From the NCBI RefSeq assembly GCF_001865065.1, contig NZ_MJGN01000056.1, forward strand, positions 144,018 to 208,017: a DNA stretch of 64,000 nucleotides, in the 5' to 3' direction. Position 1 is the first letter of the stretch. The number at the start of each line of letters is the position of its first letter. Of this stretch, positions 42,257 through 51,929 are shown in pieces. The translations under genes and the position numbers were made by a program. The notes beneath the pieces are model-generated. The model did not search any database, was not told the origin of the DNA, and saw nothing but the letters and a program-made list of their open reading frames with translations. Source of the stretch: Curtobacterium sp. MCBA15_008. GTDB lineage: Bacteria > Actinomycetota > Actinomycetes > Actinomycetales > Microbacteriaceae.

Positions 42257-42481
42257 ATGCGGGTGAGTGAGTTCTGGCGAGCCGTCGACCAGGTGTTCGG
42301 TGACGCCTACGGTGCCGTGGTCAGTCGTGACGTGGTGCTCGAGGAGCTCGGTGGGCGGTCGGCGGCCGACGCGCTCGACGCCGGCATCGACGCGCGCCGG
42401 GTGTGGGAGGCGCTCTGCGACTCGCAGGACGTCCCGCTCGACAAGCGGCACGGCAAGGGTCTGGCGGAGCCCCGGGACTGA
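42257..42481 (+). CDS. DUF3046 protein (74 aa)
   Basis: Short conserved actinobacterial protein of unknown role found just before recA. MRVSEFWRAVDQVFGDAYG, then VLEELGGRSAADALDAG, then VWEALCDSQDVPLDKRHG is the whole family pattern. Soluble, acidic, helical. Leaderless start. The constant place beside recA suggests a link to repair, but nothing in the sequence shows it. Confidence 0.93.
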   Translation: MRVSEFWRAVDQVFGDAYGAVVSRDVVLEELGGRSAADALDAGIDARRVWEALCDSQDVPLDKRHGKGLAEPRD

Positions 42482-42503
42482 CCCGGAGGACGACCTGCGC
42501 GTC

Positions 42504-42517
42504 CGAACACGTGTTCG
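42504..42517 (+). promoter_or_regulatory. LexA (SOS) box 1 upstream of recA
   Basis: CGAACACGTGTTCG, perfectly palindromic core of the actinobacterial SOS box TCGAAC-N4-GTTCGA; the outermost bases are C and G. Confidence 0.75.
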
Positions 42518-42526
42518 GCGTGTTGC

Positions 42527-42542
42527 TCGAACGCGTGTTCGA
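42527..42542 (+). promoter_or_regulatory. LexA (SOS) box 2 upstream of recA
   Basis: TCGAACGCGTGTTCGA, an exact match to the consensus. It lies directly before a TAGCTT hexamer (42550-42555), covering the -35 region of the likely recA promoter. Confidence 0.9.
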
Positions 42543-42549
42543 TCGGTGG

Positions 42550-42555
42550 TAGCTT
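42550..42555 (+). promoter_or_regulatory. -10 hexamer (TAGCTT) of the SOS-controlled recA promoter
   Basis: TAGCTT 7 bp after SOS box 2. A second hexamer, TAGGTT at 42631-42636, could be a LexA-independent promoter as found for recA in mycobacteria. Confidence 0.45.
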
Positions 42556-42751
42556 CCTCCACATCGGCGCTGTTCGAGGAGTTCGTCCACAGATCGCGCG
42601 GCTGACGGCAGTGATGTCGGTGGCCCGCCCTAGGTTCGGAGTCAACGGGAACAGCCCGAAGCCTTGTCGCAGAACCACTGGCCTTGCACCATCGGCCGGT
42701 GTGGACGCGACAGCCTACAGGCGGCCGACACCGAGCACGAAGGAGCACCCC

Positions 42752-43816
42752 ATGCCATCACCGGCAGACCGCGAGAAGGCCCTCGAGACCGCACTCGCCC
42801 AGATCGACAGGCAGTTCGGCAAGGGTGCGATCATGCGCCTCGGGTCGGACGAACGCGCCCCGGTCAACGTCATCCAGACCGGGTCGGTGGCGCTCGACGT
42901 CGCGCTCGGGATCGGCGGACTTCCCCGCGGCCGCATCGTCGAGATCTACGGCCCGGAGTCCTCGGGTAAGACGACCCTGACGATCCACGCGATCGCCAAC
43001 GCCCAGCGTGCCGGCGGCATCGCGGCGTTCATCGACGCCGAGCACGCGCTCGACCCCGAGTACGCCAAGAAGCTCGGTGTCGACATCGACGCCCTCCTGG
43101 TGTCGCAGCCCGACACCGCCGAGCAGGCGCTCGAGATCGCGGACATGCTCGTCCGCTCCGGCTCCATCGACCTCATCGTGATCGACTCCGTCGCGGCCCT
43201 CGTGCCCCGTGCCGAGATCGAGGGCGAGATGGGTGACTCGCACGTCGGCCTGCAGGCCCGACTCATGTCCCAGGCGCTGCGCAAGCTCGCCGGTGGGCTG
43301 AACCAGACCCAGACCACGATGATCTTCATCAACCAGCTGCGCGAGAAGATCGGCGTGTTCTTCGGTTCGCCGGAGACCACGTCCGGCGGTAAGGCGCTGA
43401 AGTTCTACGCGTCCGTCCGACTCGACATCCGCCGCATCGAGACGCTCAAGAGCGGGACGGACGCCGTCGGCAACCGCACCCGCGTCAAGGTCGTCAAGAA
43501 CAAGATGGCGCCGCCCTTCAAGCAGGCCGAGTTCGACATCCTGTACGGCGTCGGCATCTCGCGAGAGGGCTCGCTGCTCGACTTCGGTGTCGACCACGGC
43601 ATCGTCAAGAAGTCGGGTGCCTGGTACACCTACGACGGTGACCAGCTGGGCCAGGGCAAGGAGAACTCGCGGTCCTTCCTGATCCAGAACCCGGAGATCG
43701 CCGCCGAGATCGAGGGCAAGATCCTCGCGAAGCTCGGTGTCGGTGCGGCGAAGGCCGAGGTTGACGCACCCGTCGAGTCGATCGCGCCGAAGATCGCGGA
43801 GCGCAAGGGCGCGTGA
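42752..43816 (+). CDS. recA: Recombinase RecA (354 aa)
   Basis: DNA strand exchange and LexA co-protease. Walker [16 protein letters not shown], Walker [17 protein letters not shown]1/L2 loops [21 protein letters not shown] and [22 protein letters not shown], and the C-terminal domain to about residue 330 are intact; the tail is Ala/Glu-rich. No intein. AAGGAG lies 7 bp before the ATG at 42752. Two SOS boxes lie 210-250 bp upstream. recX overlaps its stop by 4 bp (GTGA). Confidence 0.99.
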   Translation: MPSPADREKALETALAQIDRQFGKGAIMRLGSDERAPVNVIQTGSVALDVALGIGGLPRGRIVEIYGPESSGKTTLTIHAIANAQRAGGIAAFIDAEHALDPEYAKKLGVDIDALLVSQPDTAEQALEIADMLVRSGSIDLIVIDSVAALVPRAEIEGEMGDSHVGLQARLMSQALRKLAGGLNQTQTTMIFINQLREKIGVFFGSPETTSGGKALKFYASVRLDIRRIETLKSGTDAVGNRTRVKVVKNKMAPPFKQAEFDILYGVGISREGSLLDFGVDHGIVKKSGAWYTYDGDQLGQGKENSRSFLIQNPEIAAEIEGKILAKLGVGAAKAEVDAPVESIAPKIAERKGA

Positions 43817-44721
43817 CGACCGACCACCACGACGACGAGGACCTCGCACCGGTCACCGACCTGTTCGGTGCGCGGTCCCGTCGTCGGGCCGCGGCTCCTG
43901 CTCCCGCTCCTGCGCCCACCTCGGTACCGGACCCCTCGGAGCCGAGTTGGGGAACGGACGCCGACGAACCGTCGGCGGGCGTGCAGTCGCAGGACGCCGA
44001 TGCCGACACCCCCGTGCCGCTCCCGATCCAGGGCGCTCGCGCCCAGGCCGACTGGCTGTCGCCGGTCGTCGGCGACGGAAGCGGCCGCACCGCCCGCGCC
44101 GAACAGGACGGCTACGACGAGGACTCGACCGCCGACGCCTCGACCGCGTCGGTGTTCGCCATCGACTCCGGCGCCGAGATCGACCCGGCGGATGCTCCGC
44201 GGCCGATCGACGAGCAGCGGGCCGACGCCGAGCGACTGAGCATGCGCGCGTTGAGCCGCAAGGGCGTGAGTGAGTCCGAGCTCCGGAAGATGCTTGCCGA
44301 GAACGACTTCGACGCCGACGTGGTCGAGTACGAGATCGAGCGGCTCACCCGGGTCGGCCTGGTCGACGACGTCGCCCTCGCGACCGACCTCGTCGACCGC
44401 CTGCACGACCGGAAGGGCCTCGGCCGGCAGGGTGTGGTCGCGGAACTCCGACGCCGGGGCATCGACCAAGCCGCGATCGACGCGGCGCTGGACGCCGCGG
44501 CCGACGACGAGGACGACGAGTTCGTCCGTGCCATCGAGCTCGCGCAGAAGCGTGCGGGGCAGTTGCGTGGACTCGACCGGGCGACCGCCGAACGCCGACT
44601 CTCCGGGTTCCTGATGCGCAAGGGCTACAACGGCGGCGTCGTCCGGATCGCGGTGGAGCGAGCGCTCGACGGCGGCGGGCGGCCGAAGGGCGGGCCTCGC
44701 GGGCCCGTGCGGTTCGAGTAA
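43813..44721 (+). CDS. recX: Regulatory protein RecX, with long acidic N-terminal extension (302 aa)
   Basis: Inhibits and tunes RecA filaments. The RecX domain proper is at residues 140-290: [20 protein letters not shown], then [20 protein letters not shown], then [20 protein letters not shown], then [16 protein letters not shown]. Usual RecX is 150-200 residues; the extra 140 residues here are Ala/Pro/Asp-rich and probably disordered ([20 protein letters not shown]). GTG start overlaps recA, so it is made from the SOS message. Confidence 0.93.
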   Translation: MTTDHHDDEDLAPVTDLFGARSRRRAAAPAPAPAPTSVPDPSEPSWGTDADEPSAGVQSQDADADTPVPLPIQGARAQADWLSPVVGDGSGRTARAEQDGYDEDSTADASTASVFAIDSGAEIDPADAPRPIDEQRADAERLSMRALSRKGVSESELRKMLAENDFDADVVEYEIERLTRVGLVDDVALATDLVDRLHDRKGLGRQGVVAELRRRGIDQAAIDAALDAAADDEDDEFVRAIELAQKRAGQLRGLDRATAERRLSGFLMRKGYNGGVVRIAVERALDGGGRPKGGPRGPVRFE

Positions 44722-44776
44722 CCCGCACCGCGCCCATCCGCGCGTGGTCCGCACTCGGTCTGTGCGTGGTCCGATT

Positions 44777-44782
44777 TACACT
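44777..44782 (+). promoter_or_regulatory. -10 hexamer (TACACT) of miaB
   Basis: TACACT, 9 bp before the ATG at 44792. The 10-bp GCGTGGTCCG occurs twice just upstream (44742 and 44764). Confidence 0.5.
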
Positions 44783-44791
44783 GGGACGACC

Positions 44792-46285
44792 ATGGCCACC
44801 GTCGAAGCGCGCCCCCGCACCTACGAAGTCCGCACCTACGGGTGCCAGATGAACGTGCACGACTCCGAGCGGCTGAGCGGTTCGCTCCAGGCCGCCGGGT
44901 ACGTCGCGGCTGACGGCGAGCAGGCGGACGTCGTCGTCATCAACACCTGCGCCGTGCGTGAGAACGCCGACAACCGCCTCTACGGCAACCTCGGCCAGCT
45001 CGCCGGCATCAAGCGCGAGCACCCCGGCATGCAGATCGCGGTGGGCGGATGCTTGGCGCAGAAGGACAAGAACGTCATCCTCGAGAAGGCGCCCTGGGTC
45101 GACGTGGTGTTCGGCACGCACAACATGGGGTCGCTGCCGACGCTGCTCGAGCGGTCGCGTCACAACGACGAGGCGCAGATCGAGATCCTCGAGGCGCTGG
45201 ACGTGTTCCCCTCGACACTCCCGACGAAGCGCGACTCGACGCACAGCGGCTGGGTGTCGATCTCCGTCGGCTGCAACAACACCTGCACGTTCTGCATCGT
45301 GCCGTCGCTCCGCGGCAAGGAGAAGGACCGTCGCCCCGGGGACGTCCTCGCCGAGATCCAGGCGCTCGTCGACGACGGTGCGATCGAGGTCACCCTGCTC
45401 GGTCAGAACGTGAACTCCTACGGCGTCGAGTTCGGTGACCGCCAGGCGTTCGGCAAGCTGCTCCGTGCGGCAGGGCAGATCGACGCTCTCGAACGCGTGC
45501 GGTTCACCAGCCCGCACCCGGCCGCCTTCACCGACGACGTCATCGACGCGATGGCCGAGACGCCGAACGTCATGCCGCAGCTGCACATGCCGCTGCAGTC
45601 CGGGTCCGACCGGATCCTCAAGGCGATGCGTCGGAGCTACCGGAGCGAGCGGTTCCTCGGCATCCTCGACCGCGTCCGCGCGAAGATCCCGAACGCGGCG
45701 ATCTCCACGGACATCATCGTCGGGTTCCCCGGCGAGACCGAGCAGGACTTCGAGGACACCCTTCGCGTCGTCGAGCAGTCCCGGTTCGCGTCGGCCTTCA
45801 CCTTCCAGTACTCGATCCGACCGGGTACGCCTGCGGCGACGATGGACGAGCAGCTGCCGAAGCACGTCGTGCAGGAGCGCTACGAACGGCTCGTCGCCCT
45901 GCAGGAGCACATCACCGCCGAGGAGAATGCGAAGCAGGTCGGCCGTCGCGTCGAGGTGCTCGTCGCCACCGGCGAGGGCAAGAAGGACGAGGCGACGCAC
46001 CGCCTGTCCGGCCGCGCGGAGGACTCGCGTCTCGTGCACTTCGCCGTCCCCGAGGGATCCGACGTGCCGCGCCCCGGCGACGTCGTCACGGTCGAGGTGA
46101 CCCGGTCGGCCCCGCACTTCCTCATCGCCGACAACCCGGGCCCGCTGCCGATCCGTCGCACCCGTGCCGGCGACGCGTGGGACCGTGCCCAGGCCGAGAG
46201 CTGCGGCGTCCCGACCCCGGCCGCGCCCGGCGAGGGGGCGCGTGCGGTCTCCCTCGGGCTGCCGACCATCCGTGTCGGCCGCTGA
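44792..46285 (+). CDS. miaB: tRNA-2-methylthio-N6-dimethylallyladenosine synthase (497 aa)
   Basis: Radical-SAM methylthiotransferase acting on A37 of tRNAs reading UNN codons. UPF0004 domain with three cluster cysteines (YGCQMN, NTCAVRE, GGCLAQK), radical SAM CxxxCxxC in [13 protein letters not shown], then GQNVNSYG and [13 protein letters not shown] domain in the last third. The C-tail beyond residue 450 ([17 protein letters not shown]) is longer than usual and ends [12 protein letters not shown]. The stop codon lies inside the first copy of an 18-bp tandem repeat. miaA overlaps by 14 bp. Confidence 0.97.
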   Translation: MATVEARPRTYEVRTYGCQMNVHDSERLSGSLQAAGYVAADGEQADVVVINTCAVRENADNRLYGNLGQLAGIKREHPGMQIAVGGCLAQKDKNVILEKAPWVDVVFGTHNMGSLPTLLERSRHNDEAQIEILEALDVFPSTLPTKRDSTHSGWVSISVGCNNTCTFCIVPSLRGKEKDRRPGDVLAEIQALVDDGAIEVTLLGQNVNSYGVEFGDRQAFGKLLRAAGQIDALERVRFTSPHPAAFTDDVIDAMAETPNVMPQLHMPLQSGSDRILKAMRRSYRSERFLGILDRVRAKIPNAAISTDIIVGFPGETEQDFEDTLRVVEQSRFASAFTFQYSIRPGTPAATMDEQLPKHVVQERYERLVALQEHITAEENAKQVGRRVEVLVATGEGKKDEATHRLSGRAEDSRLVHFAVPEGSDVPRPGDVVTVEVTRSAPHFLIADNPGPLPIRRTRAGDAWDRAQAESCGVPTPAAPGEGARAVSLGLPTIRVGR

Positions 46286-47297
46286 CGGGACGGGGCCCGC
46301 TGACGGGACGGGGCCCGCTGACGGGACGGGTCCCGCGGGCGCGACCGGCGCGGTCGATCCCACGGACGCGGCTGGTCCCGACGCGCTGATCGCGGTCGTC
46401 GGCGCCACGGGCACGGGCAAGTCCGACCTCGGCATCGCGATCGCCGAACGGCTCCGCGCTGCCGGACGCGACGCCGAGATCGTCAACGCCGACGCCATGC
46501 AGCTCTACCGCGGCATGGACATCGGTACGGCGAAGCTCCCGCCGGAGCACCGGCACGGCATCCCGCACCACCAGCTCGACGTGCTCGACGTGACCGACGA
46601 GGCGAGCGTCGCCGCGTACCAGCGCGACGCCCGAGCTGACGTCGAGGCGATCCAGGCGCGGGGCGGCGTCGCGGTGCTCGTCGGCGGCAGCGGGCTGTAC
46701 GTCTCGGCGGTCCTGTTCGACCTGGCGTTCCCCGGGACCGACCCGGAGCTCCGCGCGCAGCTCGAGCGCGAGTACGACGAGCTCGGTCCGGGAATCCTGC
46801 TCGAACGGCTGCGCACCCTCGACCCGGCGGCCGCAGCGACGATCGACGCACGCAACCCGCGGCGGTTGATCCGCGCACTCGAGATCGCGAGCCGATCCGA
46901 GGTCGTGACCCCGAGCCTCCCGTCCGTGCCCCGCCCCTGGCGACCCGCGCGGATCCTGCACCTGCACCGCGACCGCGCGCAGCTCGTCGAGGCGCTGCAC
47001 CAGCGGGCGGCGCGGATGTTCGACGCCGGGCTGGTGGACGAGGTCCGCGCGCTCCGCGACCGCGGGCTGGAGCAGGGCCGGACGGCCCGAGCCGCGATCG
47101 GGTACTCGCAGGCCCTCGAGGTGCTGCACGGCGACGCGACCGTCGAACAGGCGGTGGAGGCGACCGGGATCGCGACCCGCAAGTACGCCCGGCGCCAGGT
47201 CTCGTGGTTCCGCCGGTACGCCGACGCCGAGGTCCTCGACGTCACCGGCGCCGACCGCGCCGGGCTGACGGACGCTGCCCGTAGGATCGTTCCGTGA
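46272..47297 (+). CDS. miaA: tRNA dimethylallyltransferase (341 aa)
   Basis: Adds the isoprenoid to A37, the step before MiaB. The P-loop [16 protein letters not shown] is at residue 44 instead of the usual 10-17 because of a 35-residue extension that repeats DGTGPA three times. Substrate regions [40 protein letters not shown] and the C-terminal [15 protein letters not shown] are intact. GTG at 46272 overlaps miaB by 14 bp; a later start would have to lie inside or after the repeat, and no ATG/GTG with a good site is seen there. Confidence 0.93.
   Translation: MSAADGTGPADGTGPADGTGPAGATGAVDPTDAAGPDALIAVVGATGTGKSDLGIAIAERLRAAGRDAEIVNADAMQLYRGMDIGTAKLPPEHRHGIPHHQLDVLDVTDEASVAAYQRDARADVEAIQARGGVAVLVGGSGLYVSAVLFDLAFPGTDPELRAQLEREYDELGPGILLERLRTLDPAAAATIDARNPRRLIRALEIASRSEVVTPSLPSVPRPWRPARILHLHRDRAQLVEALHQRAARMFDAGLVDEVRALRDRGLEQGRTARAAIGYSQALEVLHGDATVEQAVEATGIATRKYARRQVSWFRRYADAEVLDVTGADRAGLTDAARRIVP
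46281..46334 (+). repeat. 18-bp tandem repeat, three copies, over the miaB stop / miaA start
   Basis: Units at 46281, 46299 and 46317, each GCTGACGGGACGGGGCCC (last with one change). The TGA of miaB is in copy 1. In the miaA frame it encodes the hexapeptide ADGTGP three times. Confidence 0.92.
47282..47287 (+). promoter_or_regulatory. Internal leaderless -10 hexamer (TAGGAT) of dapF, within miaA
   Basis: TAGGAT, 6 bp before the GTG at 47294 even though this start overlaps the miaA stop. It would allow dapF transcription apart from miaBA. Confidence 0.55.
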
Positions 47298-48184
47298 CCG
47301 AGCTGCACTTCACCAAGGGCCAGGGGACCGGCAACGACTTCGTCCTGTTCGCCGACCCCGACGCCACGGTCGACCTGACCCCGGACCGCATCCGGGCCAT
47401 CGCGGACCGGCGGTTCGGCGTCGGCGGCGACGGCGTCATCCGCGCCGTGCGGTCCGAGGCACTGCCGGAGGGCCGGGCGCTCGTCGCCGTCGAGCCCGCC
47501 GCGACCTGGTTCATGGACTACCACAACGCCGACGGCTCGGTCGCCGAGATGTGCGGCAACGGCATCCGCGTCTTCGCCCGGTACCTCACCGAGTCCGGTC
47601 TGGTCGACCTCGCCCCGGGCGAGACCCTGACGGTCGGCAGCCGCAAGGGCCTGGTCGACGTGCAGCGCACCACGAACGGGTTCTCGGCCGACCTCGGCCG
47701 CTGGGGGCTCGGCATCGAGGGCGGCGGCGCTGAGGACGTCCTGGTGCGCGCGAAGAACCTCGACCGTGCCCGGCCGGGCCTCGGCATCGACGTCGGCAAC
47801 CCGCACGTCGTGGTCGCCCTCGCGACGGAGGACGAGCTCGCGGACGTCGACCTCACGTACATCCCCGTGCTCGACCCGCTGCCCGCCGCCGGAGCGAACG
47901 TCGAGTTCGTCCTGCCCGGCGACCCGCTCGTCAAGGACGGCGTCGGCGAGATCACGATGCGCGTGCACGAGCGGGGCAGCGGCGAGACGCTGTCGTGCGG
48001 CACCGGCGCGGTGGCCGCGGCCCTCGCGACCCGCCACTGGGCCGGCAACGGTGCGCCGGACACCTGGCGCGTGCGCGTGCCCGGCGGTGTCGTCACGGTC
48101 CGCATGTTCGCGGCGGAGGACGGCGAGCACGTCTCGCTCTCCGGTCCGGCGGAACTCGTCTTCTCGGGTGACCTGACGGTCTGA
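47294..48184 (+). CDS. dapF: Diaminopimelate epimerase (296 aa)
   Basis: Makes meso-DAP from LL-DAP for lysine and cell wall. The two catalytic cysteines are in [14 protein letters not shown] and [13 protein letters not shown]; substrate contacts in [24 protein letters not shown] and VGNPHVVV. Full length. GTG overlaps the miaA stop (GTGA). It is followed by a family A palindrome. Confidence 0.96.
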   Translation: MTELHFTKGQGTGNDFVLFADPDATVDLTPDRIRAIADRRFGVGGDGVIRAVRSEALPEGRALVAVEPAATWFMDYHNADGSVAEMCGNGIRVFARYLTESGLVDLAPGETLTVGSRKGLVDVQRTTNGFSADLGRWGLGIEGGGAEDVLVRAKNLDRARPGLGIDVGNPHVVVALATEDELADVDLTYIPVLDPLPAAGANVEFVLPGDPLVKDGVGEITMRVHERGSGETLSCGTGAVAAALATRHWAGNGAPDTWRVRVPGGVVTVRMFAAEDGEHVSLSGPAELVFSGDLTV

Positions 48185-48229
48185 TCCCGTCGGCACGTGT
48201 CCACCGGACGCGACCACGGTGGTCGGACG

Positions 48230-48277
48230 GGAGGCCCACCCAGCGTCACCGACGTCGGTGCGGTGGGTCGTGCCTCC
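48230..48277. repeat. Family A palindrome, copy 6 (imperfect)
   Basis: GGAGGCCCACCCA faces TGGGTCGTGCCTCC; the centre holds a second small palindrome around CACCGACGTCGGTG. It lies between convergent dapF and the methyltransferase gene. Confidence 0.75.
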
Positions 48278-48339
48278 AGGCTGACGTCCGTGGTGCGTCG
48301 CAGGGGAGGCGGCGGCGGTGCGTCTCGGGGACGCGGCGC

Positions 48340-48951
48340 CTACGCGGTGCGGTGCACCCGCAGGACGCGGAAGCCCTTGTCCGTCGTGGCGCGCGTGACG
48401 TGGAAGCCGTCGTCGAGCGTGTCCCGCAGCCAGCGCTGCAGCGAGTCGCCGCCGAGGTCCTTCGACACGACGAGCCAGGCGTCGCCGTCGACCTCGAGCC
48501 GGGGGAGCCAGGTGAGCAGGATCTGGTGCAGTTCGTCCTTGCCGACACGGATCGGCGGGTTGGACCAGATCGTCCGGAACCGCAGGTCGGCCGGGACGTC
48601 GTCCGGCAGCGCGATCGAGACGTTCCCGGCGCCGGCAGCCGTGGCGTTCGCCCGGGCGAGGCCGAGGACCCGTTCGTTGACGTCCACGCCCCAGACCTGT
48701 GCGTCGGCGGACTGGAGCGCCATCGTGATCGCGATCGGGCCCCAGCCGCAGCCGACGTCGAGGAGCGCGCCGTCGGACGCCGGTGGCGGGACGGAGCCGA
48801 GCAGGACGCGGGTGCCGCGGTCGAGGCCGTCGGGGCTGAACACGCCGGCCGCGGTGGTCAGCGTGAGGGTCCGGCCCGCGAGGGTGACGGTGATCTGGCG
48901 AGGCCGAGCATCGCTCTCCGGACTCGCAGAGAAGTAGTGGTCGTTCGCCAT
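48340..48951 (-). CDS. RsmC-like class I SAM methyltransferase (203 aa)
   Basis: Similar to the catalytic half of 16S rRNA m2G1207 methyltransferase RsmC. SAM-binding LLDVGCGWGPIAITMAL, then VWGVDVNERVLGLARANA, and the catalytic NPPIRVGKDELHQILLTWLP, the N-P-P motif of base-amino methyltransferases. Starts MANDHYFSASPESDARP, the usual opening of these single-domain actinobacterial forms. ATG with TACGGT 6 bp upstream. Divergent from hflX. rRNA target is inferred. Confidence 0.9.
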   Translation of the reverse strand: MANDHYFSASPESDARPRQITVTLAGRTLTLTTAAGVFSPDGLDRGTRVLLGSVPPPASDGALLDVGCGWGPIAITMALQSADAQVWGVDVNERVLGLARANATAAGAGNVSIALPDDVPADLRFRTIWSNPPIRVGKDELHQILLTWLPRLEVDGDAWLVVSKDLGGDSLQRWLRDTLDDGFHVTRATTDKGFRVLRVHRTA

Positions 48952-48957
48952 GGATGA

Positions 48958-48963
48958 ACCGTA
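48958..48963 (-). promoter_or_regulatory. Leaderless -10 hexamer (TACGGT) of the RsmC-like gene
   Basis: TACGGT on the minus strand, 6 bp before the ATG at 48951. Confidence 0.55.
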
Positions 48964-48997
48964 CCGGCAACCCCGTGTGTCCTGAGCACGGCGGAGG

Positions 48998-49003
48998 TAC
49001 CCT
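48998..49003 (+). promoter_or_regulatory. -10 hexamer (TACCCT) of hflX
   Basis: TACCCT, 9 bp before the ATG at 49013. Confidence 0.5.
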
Positions 49004-49012
49004 GTGGACAGC

Positions 49013-50563
49013 ATGACGGACTCCAACGAGCACGACCAACCAACCACTGACGACAGCGCTGCCGGTGTCGTCGAACGAGTCCTGCGCAACGCCGACTCAC
49101 GGGCCTCGTCGTCCGTGTTCGCGCCCGCGCAGGCGATCCAGACCCGGTCGGTGGACGACCGCGGCTGGAACGGCGACGGCGACCAGTACGACCGCGAGGA
49201 CCGCGCGGCCCTCCGTCGCGTCGCCGGCCTCTCCACCGAACTCGAGGACGTCACCGAGGTCGAGTACCGGCAGCTCCGGCTCGAGCAGGTCGTCCTCATC
49301 GGCGTGTACCCGCAGGGCGACGCCGCCGACGCCGAGAACTCCCTCCGTGAGCTCGCCGCCCTCGCCGAGACCGCCGGCGCGGTGGTGCTCGACGGGCTGC
49401 TGCAGCGCCGACCGAACCCCGACCCGTCGACGTACCTCGGCAAGGGCAAGGCCGAGGAACTCGCGATGGTCGTCAAGGCCACCGGCGCCGACACGGTCAT
49501 CGCCGACACCGAGCTCGCACCGTCCCAGCGTCGAGCGCTCGAGGACGTGGTGAAGGTCAAGGTCATCGACCGCACGGCCGTCATCCTCGACATCTTCAGC
49601 CAGCACGCGAAGAGCCGCGAGGGCAAGGCGCAGGTCGAACTCGCCCAGCTCGAGTACCTCCTGCCGCGCCTGCGTGGTTGGGGTGAGTCGATGTCCCGCC
49701 AGGCCGGTGGTCAGGTCTCCGGCGGTGCCGGTATGGGTTCGCGTGGCCCCGGTGAGACGAAGATCGAGCTCGACCGCCGCCGCATCCACACCCGGATGTC
49801 GAAGCTGCGTCGGCAGATCGCCGGCTTCCGCCCCGCGCGTGAGGCCAAGCGCGCCGACCGGCACCGCAACGACGTGCCGAGCGTCGCCATCGCCGGCTAC
49901 ACCAACGCGGGCAAGTCCTCGTTGCTGAACCGGCTGACGAGCGCGGGCGTGCTCGTGCAGAACCAGCTGTTCGCGACGCTGGACGCCACCGTGCGCCGCA
50001 CCGAGAGCGCCAAGGGCCGCGAGTTCACCTTCGTCGACACGGTCGGCTTCGTGCGCAACCTGCCGCACCAGCTCGTCGAGGCGTTCCGCTCCACGCTGGA
50101 AGAGGTCGGCGAGGCCGACGTCATCGTGCACGTGGTCGACGGGTCGCACCCCGACCCTGCTGCGCAGCTGTCCACGGTGCGCGAGGTCATCGGTGACGTG
50201 GGGGCGCGGGACCTCCCGGAGATCGTCGCGTTCAACAAGGCGGACCTGATCGACGAGTCGCAGCGGCTCGTGCTGGTCGGCCTCGTCCCGGACGCCGTGT
50301 TCGTCTCGGCCCGCACGGGTGAGGGCATCCAGACCCTGCTCGAGGCGATCGAGGCCCGGCTGCCCGAACCCGACGTGTCGCTCACCGTGGTGATCCCGTA
50401 CGACCGCGGGGACCTCGTGTCGTCACTGCACGACGCGGGCGCGGTGGACGCGGTCGACTACGTCGAGGACGGCACGCGGCTGCAGGTGCGGGTGTTCCGT
50501 CGGCAGGTCTCGGAGCTGGACCCGTTCGTGGTCGCGCCGGTCGTGCCGGTCGCTTCCGCGTAG
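49013..50563 (+). CDS. hflX: GTPase HflX (516 aa)
   Basis: Ribosome-splitting GTPase of stress conditions. A 65-residue polar extension precedes the HflX nucleotide-binding domain (EQVVLIGVYPQGDAADAENS, PDPSTYLGKGKAEEL), the coiled-coil linker RRRIHTRMSKLRRQIAGFRP with the GAGMGSRGPGETKIE loop, and the G domain: G1 AGYTNAGKSSLLNRL, G3 DTVGFVRNLPHQLVEAF, G4 FNKADLID, G5 VSARTGEG. A C-terminal domain follows. The residues before the core (VDDRGWNGDGDQYDRED) are typical of actinobacterial HflX. It is followed by a family C hairpin. Confidence 0.96.
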   Translation: MTDSNEHDQPTTDDSAAGVVERVLRNADSRASSSVFAPAQAIQTRSVDDRGWNGDGDQYDREDRAALRRVAGLSTELEDVTEVEYRQLRLEQVVLIGVYPQGDAADAENSLRELAALAETAGAVVLDGLLQRRPNPDPSTYLGKGKAEELAMVVKATGADTVIADTELAPSQRRALEDVVKVKVIDRTAVILDIFSQHAKSREGKAQVELAQLEYLLPRLRGWGESMSRQAGGQVSGGAGMGSRGPGETKIELDRRRIHTRMSKLRRQIAGFRPAREAKRADRHRNDVPSVAIAGYTNAGKSSLLNRLTSAGVLVQNQLFATLDATVRRTESAKGREFTFVDTVGFVRNLPHQLVEAFRSTLEEVGEADVIVHVVDGSHPDPAAQLSTVREVIGDVGARDLPEIVAFNKADLIDESQRLVLVGLVPDAVFVSARTGEGIQTLLEAIEARLPEPDVSLTVVIPYDRGDLVSSLHDAGAVDAVDYVEDGTRLQVRVFRRQVSELDPFVVAPVVPVASA

Positions 50564-50569
50564 CGCGTT

Positions 50570-50641
50570 CCGCAAAACGCAACGAAGGCGGTTGCTCGCA
50601 GAGGTACACCCCTGCGAGTAGCCGCCTCCGTTGCGTTTTGG
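50570..50641. repeat. Family C hairpin, copy 3
   Basis: Left arm CCGCAAAACGCAACGAAGGC with GGTTGCTCGCAG following; right arm from CTGCGAG to GTTGCGTTTTG is its near complement (few mismatches, loop about 10 nt). It starts 6 bp after the hflX stop and lies between convergent hflX and lexA. Confidence 0.88.
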
Positions 50642-50678
50642 AGGAGATTGCGTCCCCCGAGGAGGAGGGGGCGCCGGC

Positions 50679-51323
50679 TCAGAGGGAGCGGAGGACCGCC
50701 ACGACCTTGCCGAGCACGGTGGCGGCGTCGCCGAGGATCGGTTCGAACGCGGTGTTGCGGGGGAGCAGCCACGTGTGGCCGTCGCGCTGCCGGAAGACCT
50801 TGACGGTGGCTTCCTCGTCGAGCATGGCCGCGACGATGTCCCCGTTGTCGGCGGTCTGCTGCGACCGCACGACCACCCAGTCGCCGTCGCAGATCGCGGC
50901 GTCGATCATCGACTCGCCCACGACCTTGAGCATGAAGAGGTCACCCGTCCCGACGAGCTGACGAGGGAGCGGCACGATCTCGTCGACGTGCTGCTCGGCG
51001 GTGATCGGGACGCCAGCGGCGATCCGGCCGACGAGCGGGACGAGCGTGGTGGCGTCGACGTCCGGTCCTTCGACGTCGGGGGTGGGCTCGTCGACCAGGA
51101 CCTCGAGCGCGCGGGGGCGGTTCGGGTCGCGGCGGATCCAGCCGCCGAGTTCGAGCTGACCGAGCTGGTGCGAGACGCTCGAGAGCGAGGACAGCCCGGC
51201 TGCGTCGCCGATCTCACGCATGCTCGGCGGGTACCCCCGGCTGGCGATCGACGCGCGGATCGCGTCGAGGATCGCCTGCTGCTTCGCCGTCAGCGGCTTC
51301 TGTCCCCGCAGTTCATCCACCAC
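50679..51323 (-). CDS. lexA: LexA repressor (214 aa)
   Basis: SOS master repressor. Winged HTH at residues 8-75 ([20 protein letters not shown], then [20 protein letters not shown]). Self-cleavage site A103-G104 in GRIAAGVPI, catalytic Ser138 in VVGESMID and Lys175 in EATVKVF. The GTG at 51323 has GAAGGG 9 bp upstream; GTG 51320 is next to it. The frame is open far upstream to 53111, which is the antisense shadow of hisC. SOS boxes in the gap to the LysM gene imply autoregulation. Confidence 0.97.
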   Translation of the reverse strand: MVDELRGQKPLTAKQQAILDAIRASIASRGYPPSMREIGDAAGLSSLSSVSHQLGQLELGGWIRRDPNRPRALEVLVDEPTPDVEGPDVDATTLVPLVGRIAAGVPITAEQHVDEIVPLPRQLVGTGDLFMLKVVGESMIDAAICDGDWVVVRSQQTADNGDIVAAMLDEEATVKVFRQRDGHTWLLPRNTAFEPILGDAATVLGKVVAVLRSL

Positions 51324-51430
51324 GTCGTCTCGCCCTTCGTCGGTGCCGGGACGGTGCCCGCGGGAATGTCGGTGGTCCCCGCTTGACTTGTCCCAGTCGA
51401 TCGAAACAGTATCCGACCGGTCACGGCCGG

Positions 51431-51446
51431 ACAAACACCTGTTCGA
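51431..51446. promoter_or_regulatory. Degenerate LexA box near lexA
   Basis: ACAAACACCTGTTCGA matches the consensus in the right half (TGTTCGA) and core AAC, with three changes in the left end. Placed 108 bp before the lexA start. Confidence 0.45.
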
Positions 51447-51503
51447 GCGTGTCGGCGGAAAAACCCCCAGAAATCTCTGCATGCCACTTGTGCGACCACA
51501 GAT

Positions 51504-51519
51504 TCGAACGTATGTTCGG
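51504..51519. promoter_or_regulatory. LexA (SOS) box between lexA and the LysM gene
   Basis: TCGAACGTATGTTCGG differs from the consensus only in the last base. It lies 42 bp before the LysM start and 181 bp before lexA, so it most likely controls the LysM gene and may serve both. Confidence 0.85.
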
Positions 51520-51560
51520 TACAGGGCTTCGGTCCACCCGAACGGGAAGGCAAGAACGAC

Positions 51561-51929
51561 ATGAGCACCATCGCCATCGCTGACACCCAGCGCACCTCGG
51601 CGCCCGCCGTGCGTACGCGCCTGCGTCTCACGCGCCGCGGACGCCTCGTCATCACGACGCTCGCCGCGATCCCCCTGCTCCTCGGTGTCGGCTTCGCCGT
51701 GCTGAACGGCGGCCAGGCCTCGGCCGGCAACGCTGCGGCGGACGTGCACTTCGACACCGTCACGATCCAGCCGGGCGAGACGCTCTGGCAGCTGGCGGAG
51801 GAGACCGCGCCGAACGCCGACCCGCGCGACTTCGTGCAGGACGTCATCAGCCTGAACGCGCTGGACGGTTCCGGGCTGCAGGCCGGCGAGCAGATCGCCA
51901 TCCCGGCCAAGTACACCTCCGGCCAGTAA
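51561..51929 (+). CDS. LysM-domain membrane protein, probable SOS cell-division inhibitor (122 aa)
   Basis: Divergent from lexA with an SOS box in between. Short cytoplasmic N-tail, one membrane helix (residues 29-50, [20 protein letters not shown]), then an outside LysM domain [20 protein letters not shown] to [20 protein letters not shown]. This layout and place match DivS of Corynebacterium and ChiZ (Rv2719c) of Mycobacterium, which halt division after DNA damage; YneA of Bacillus is a functional parallel. GGGAAGG lies before the ATG. The stop lies in the first unit of a 20-bp tandem repeat. Confidence 0.82.
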   Translation: MSTIAIADTQRTSAPAVRTRLRLTRRGRLVITTLAAIPLLLGVGFAVLNGGQASAGNAAADVHFDTVTIQPGETLWQLAEETAPNADPRDFVQDVISLNALDGSGLQAGEQIAIPAKYTSGQ

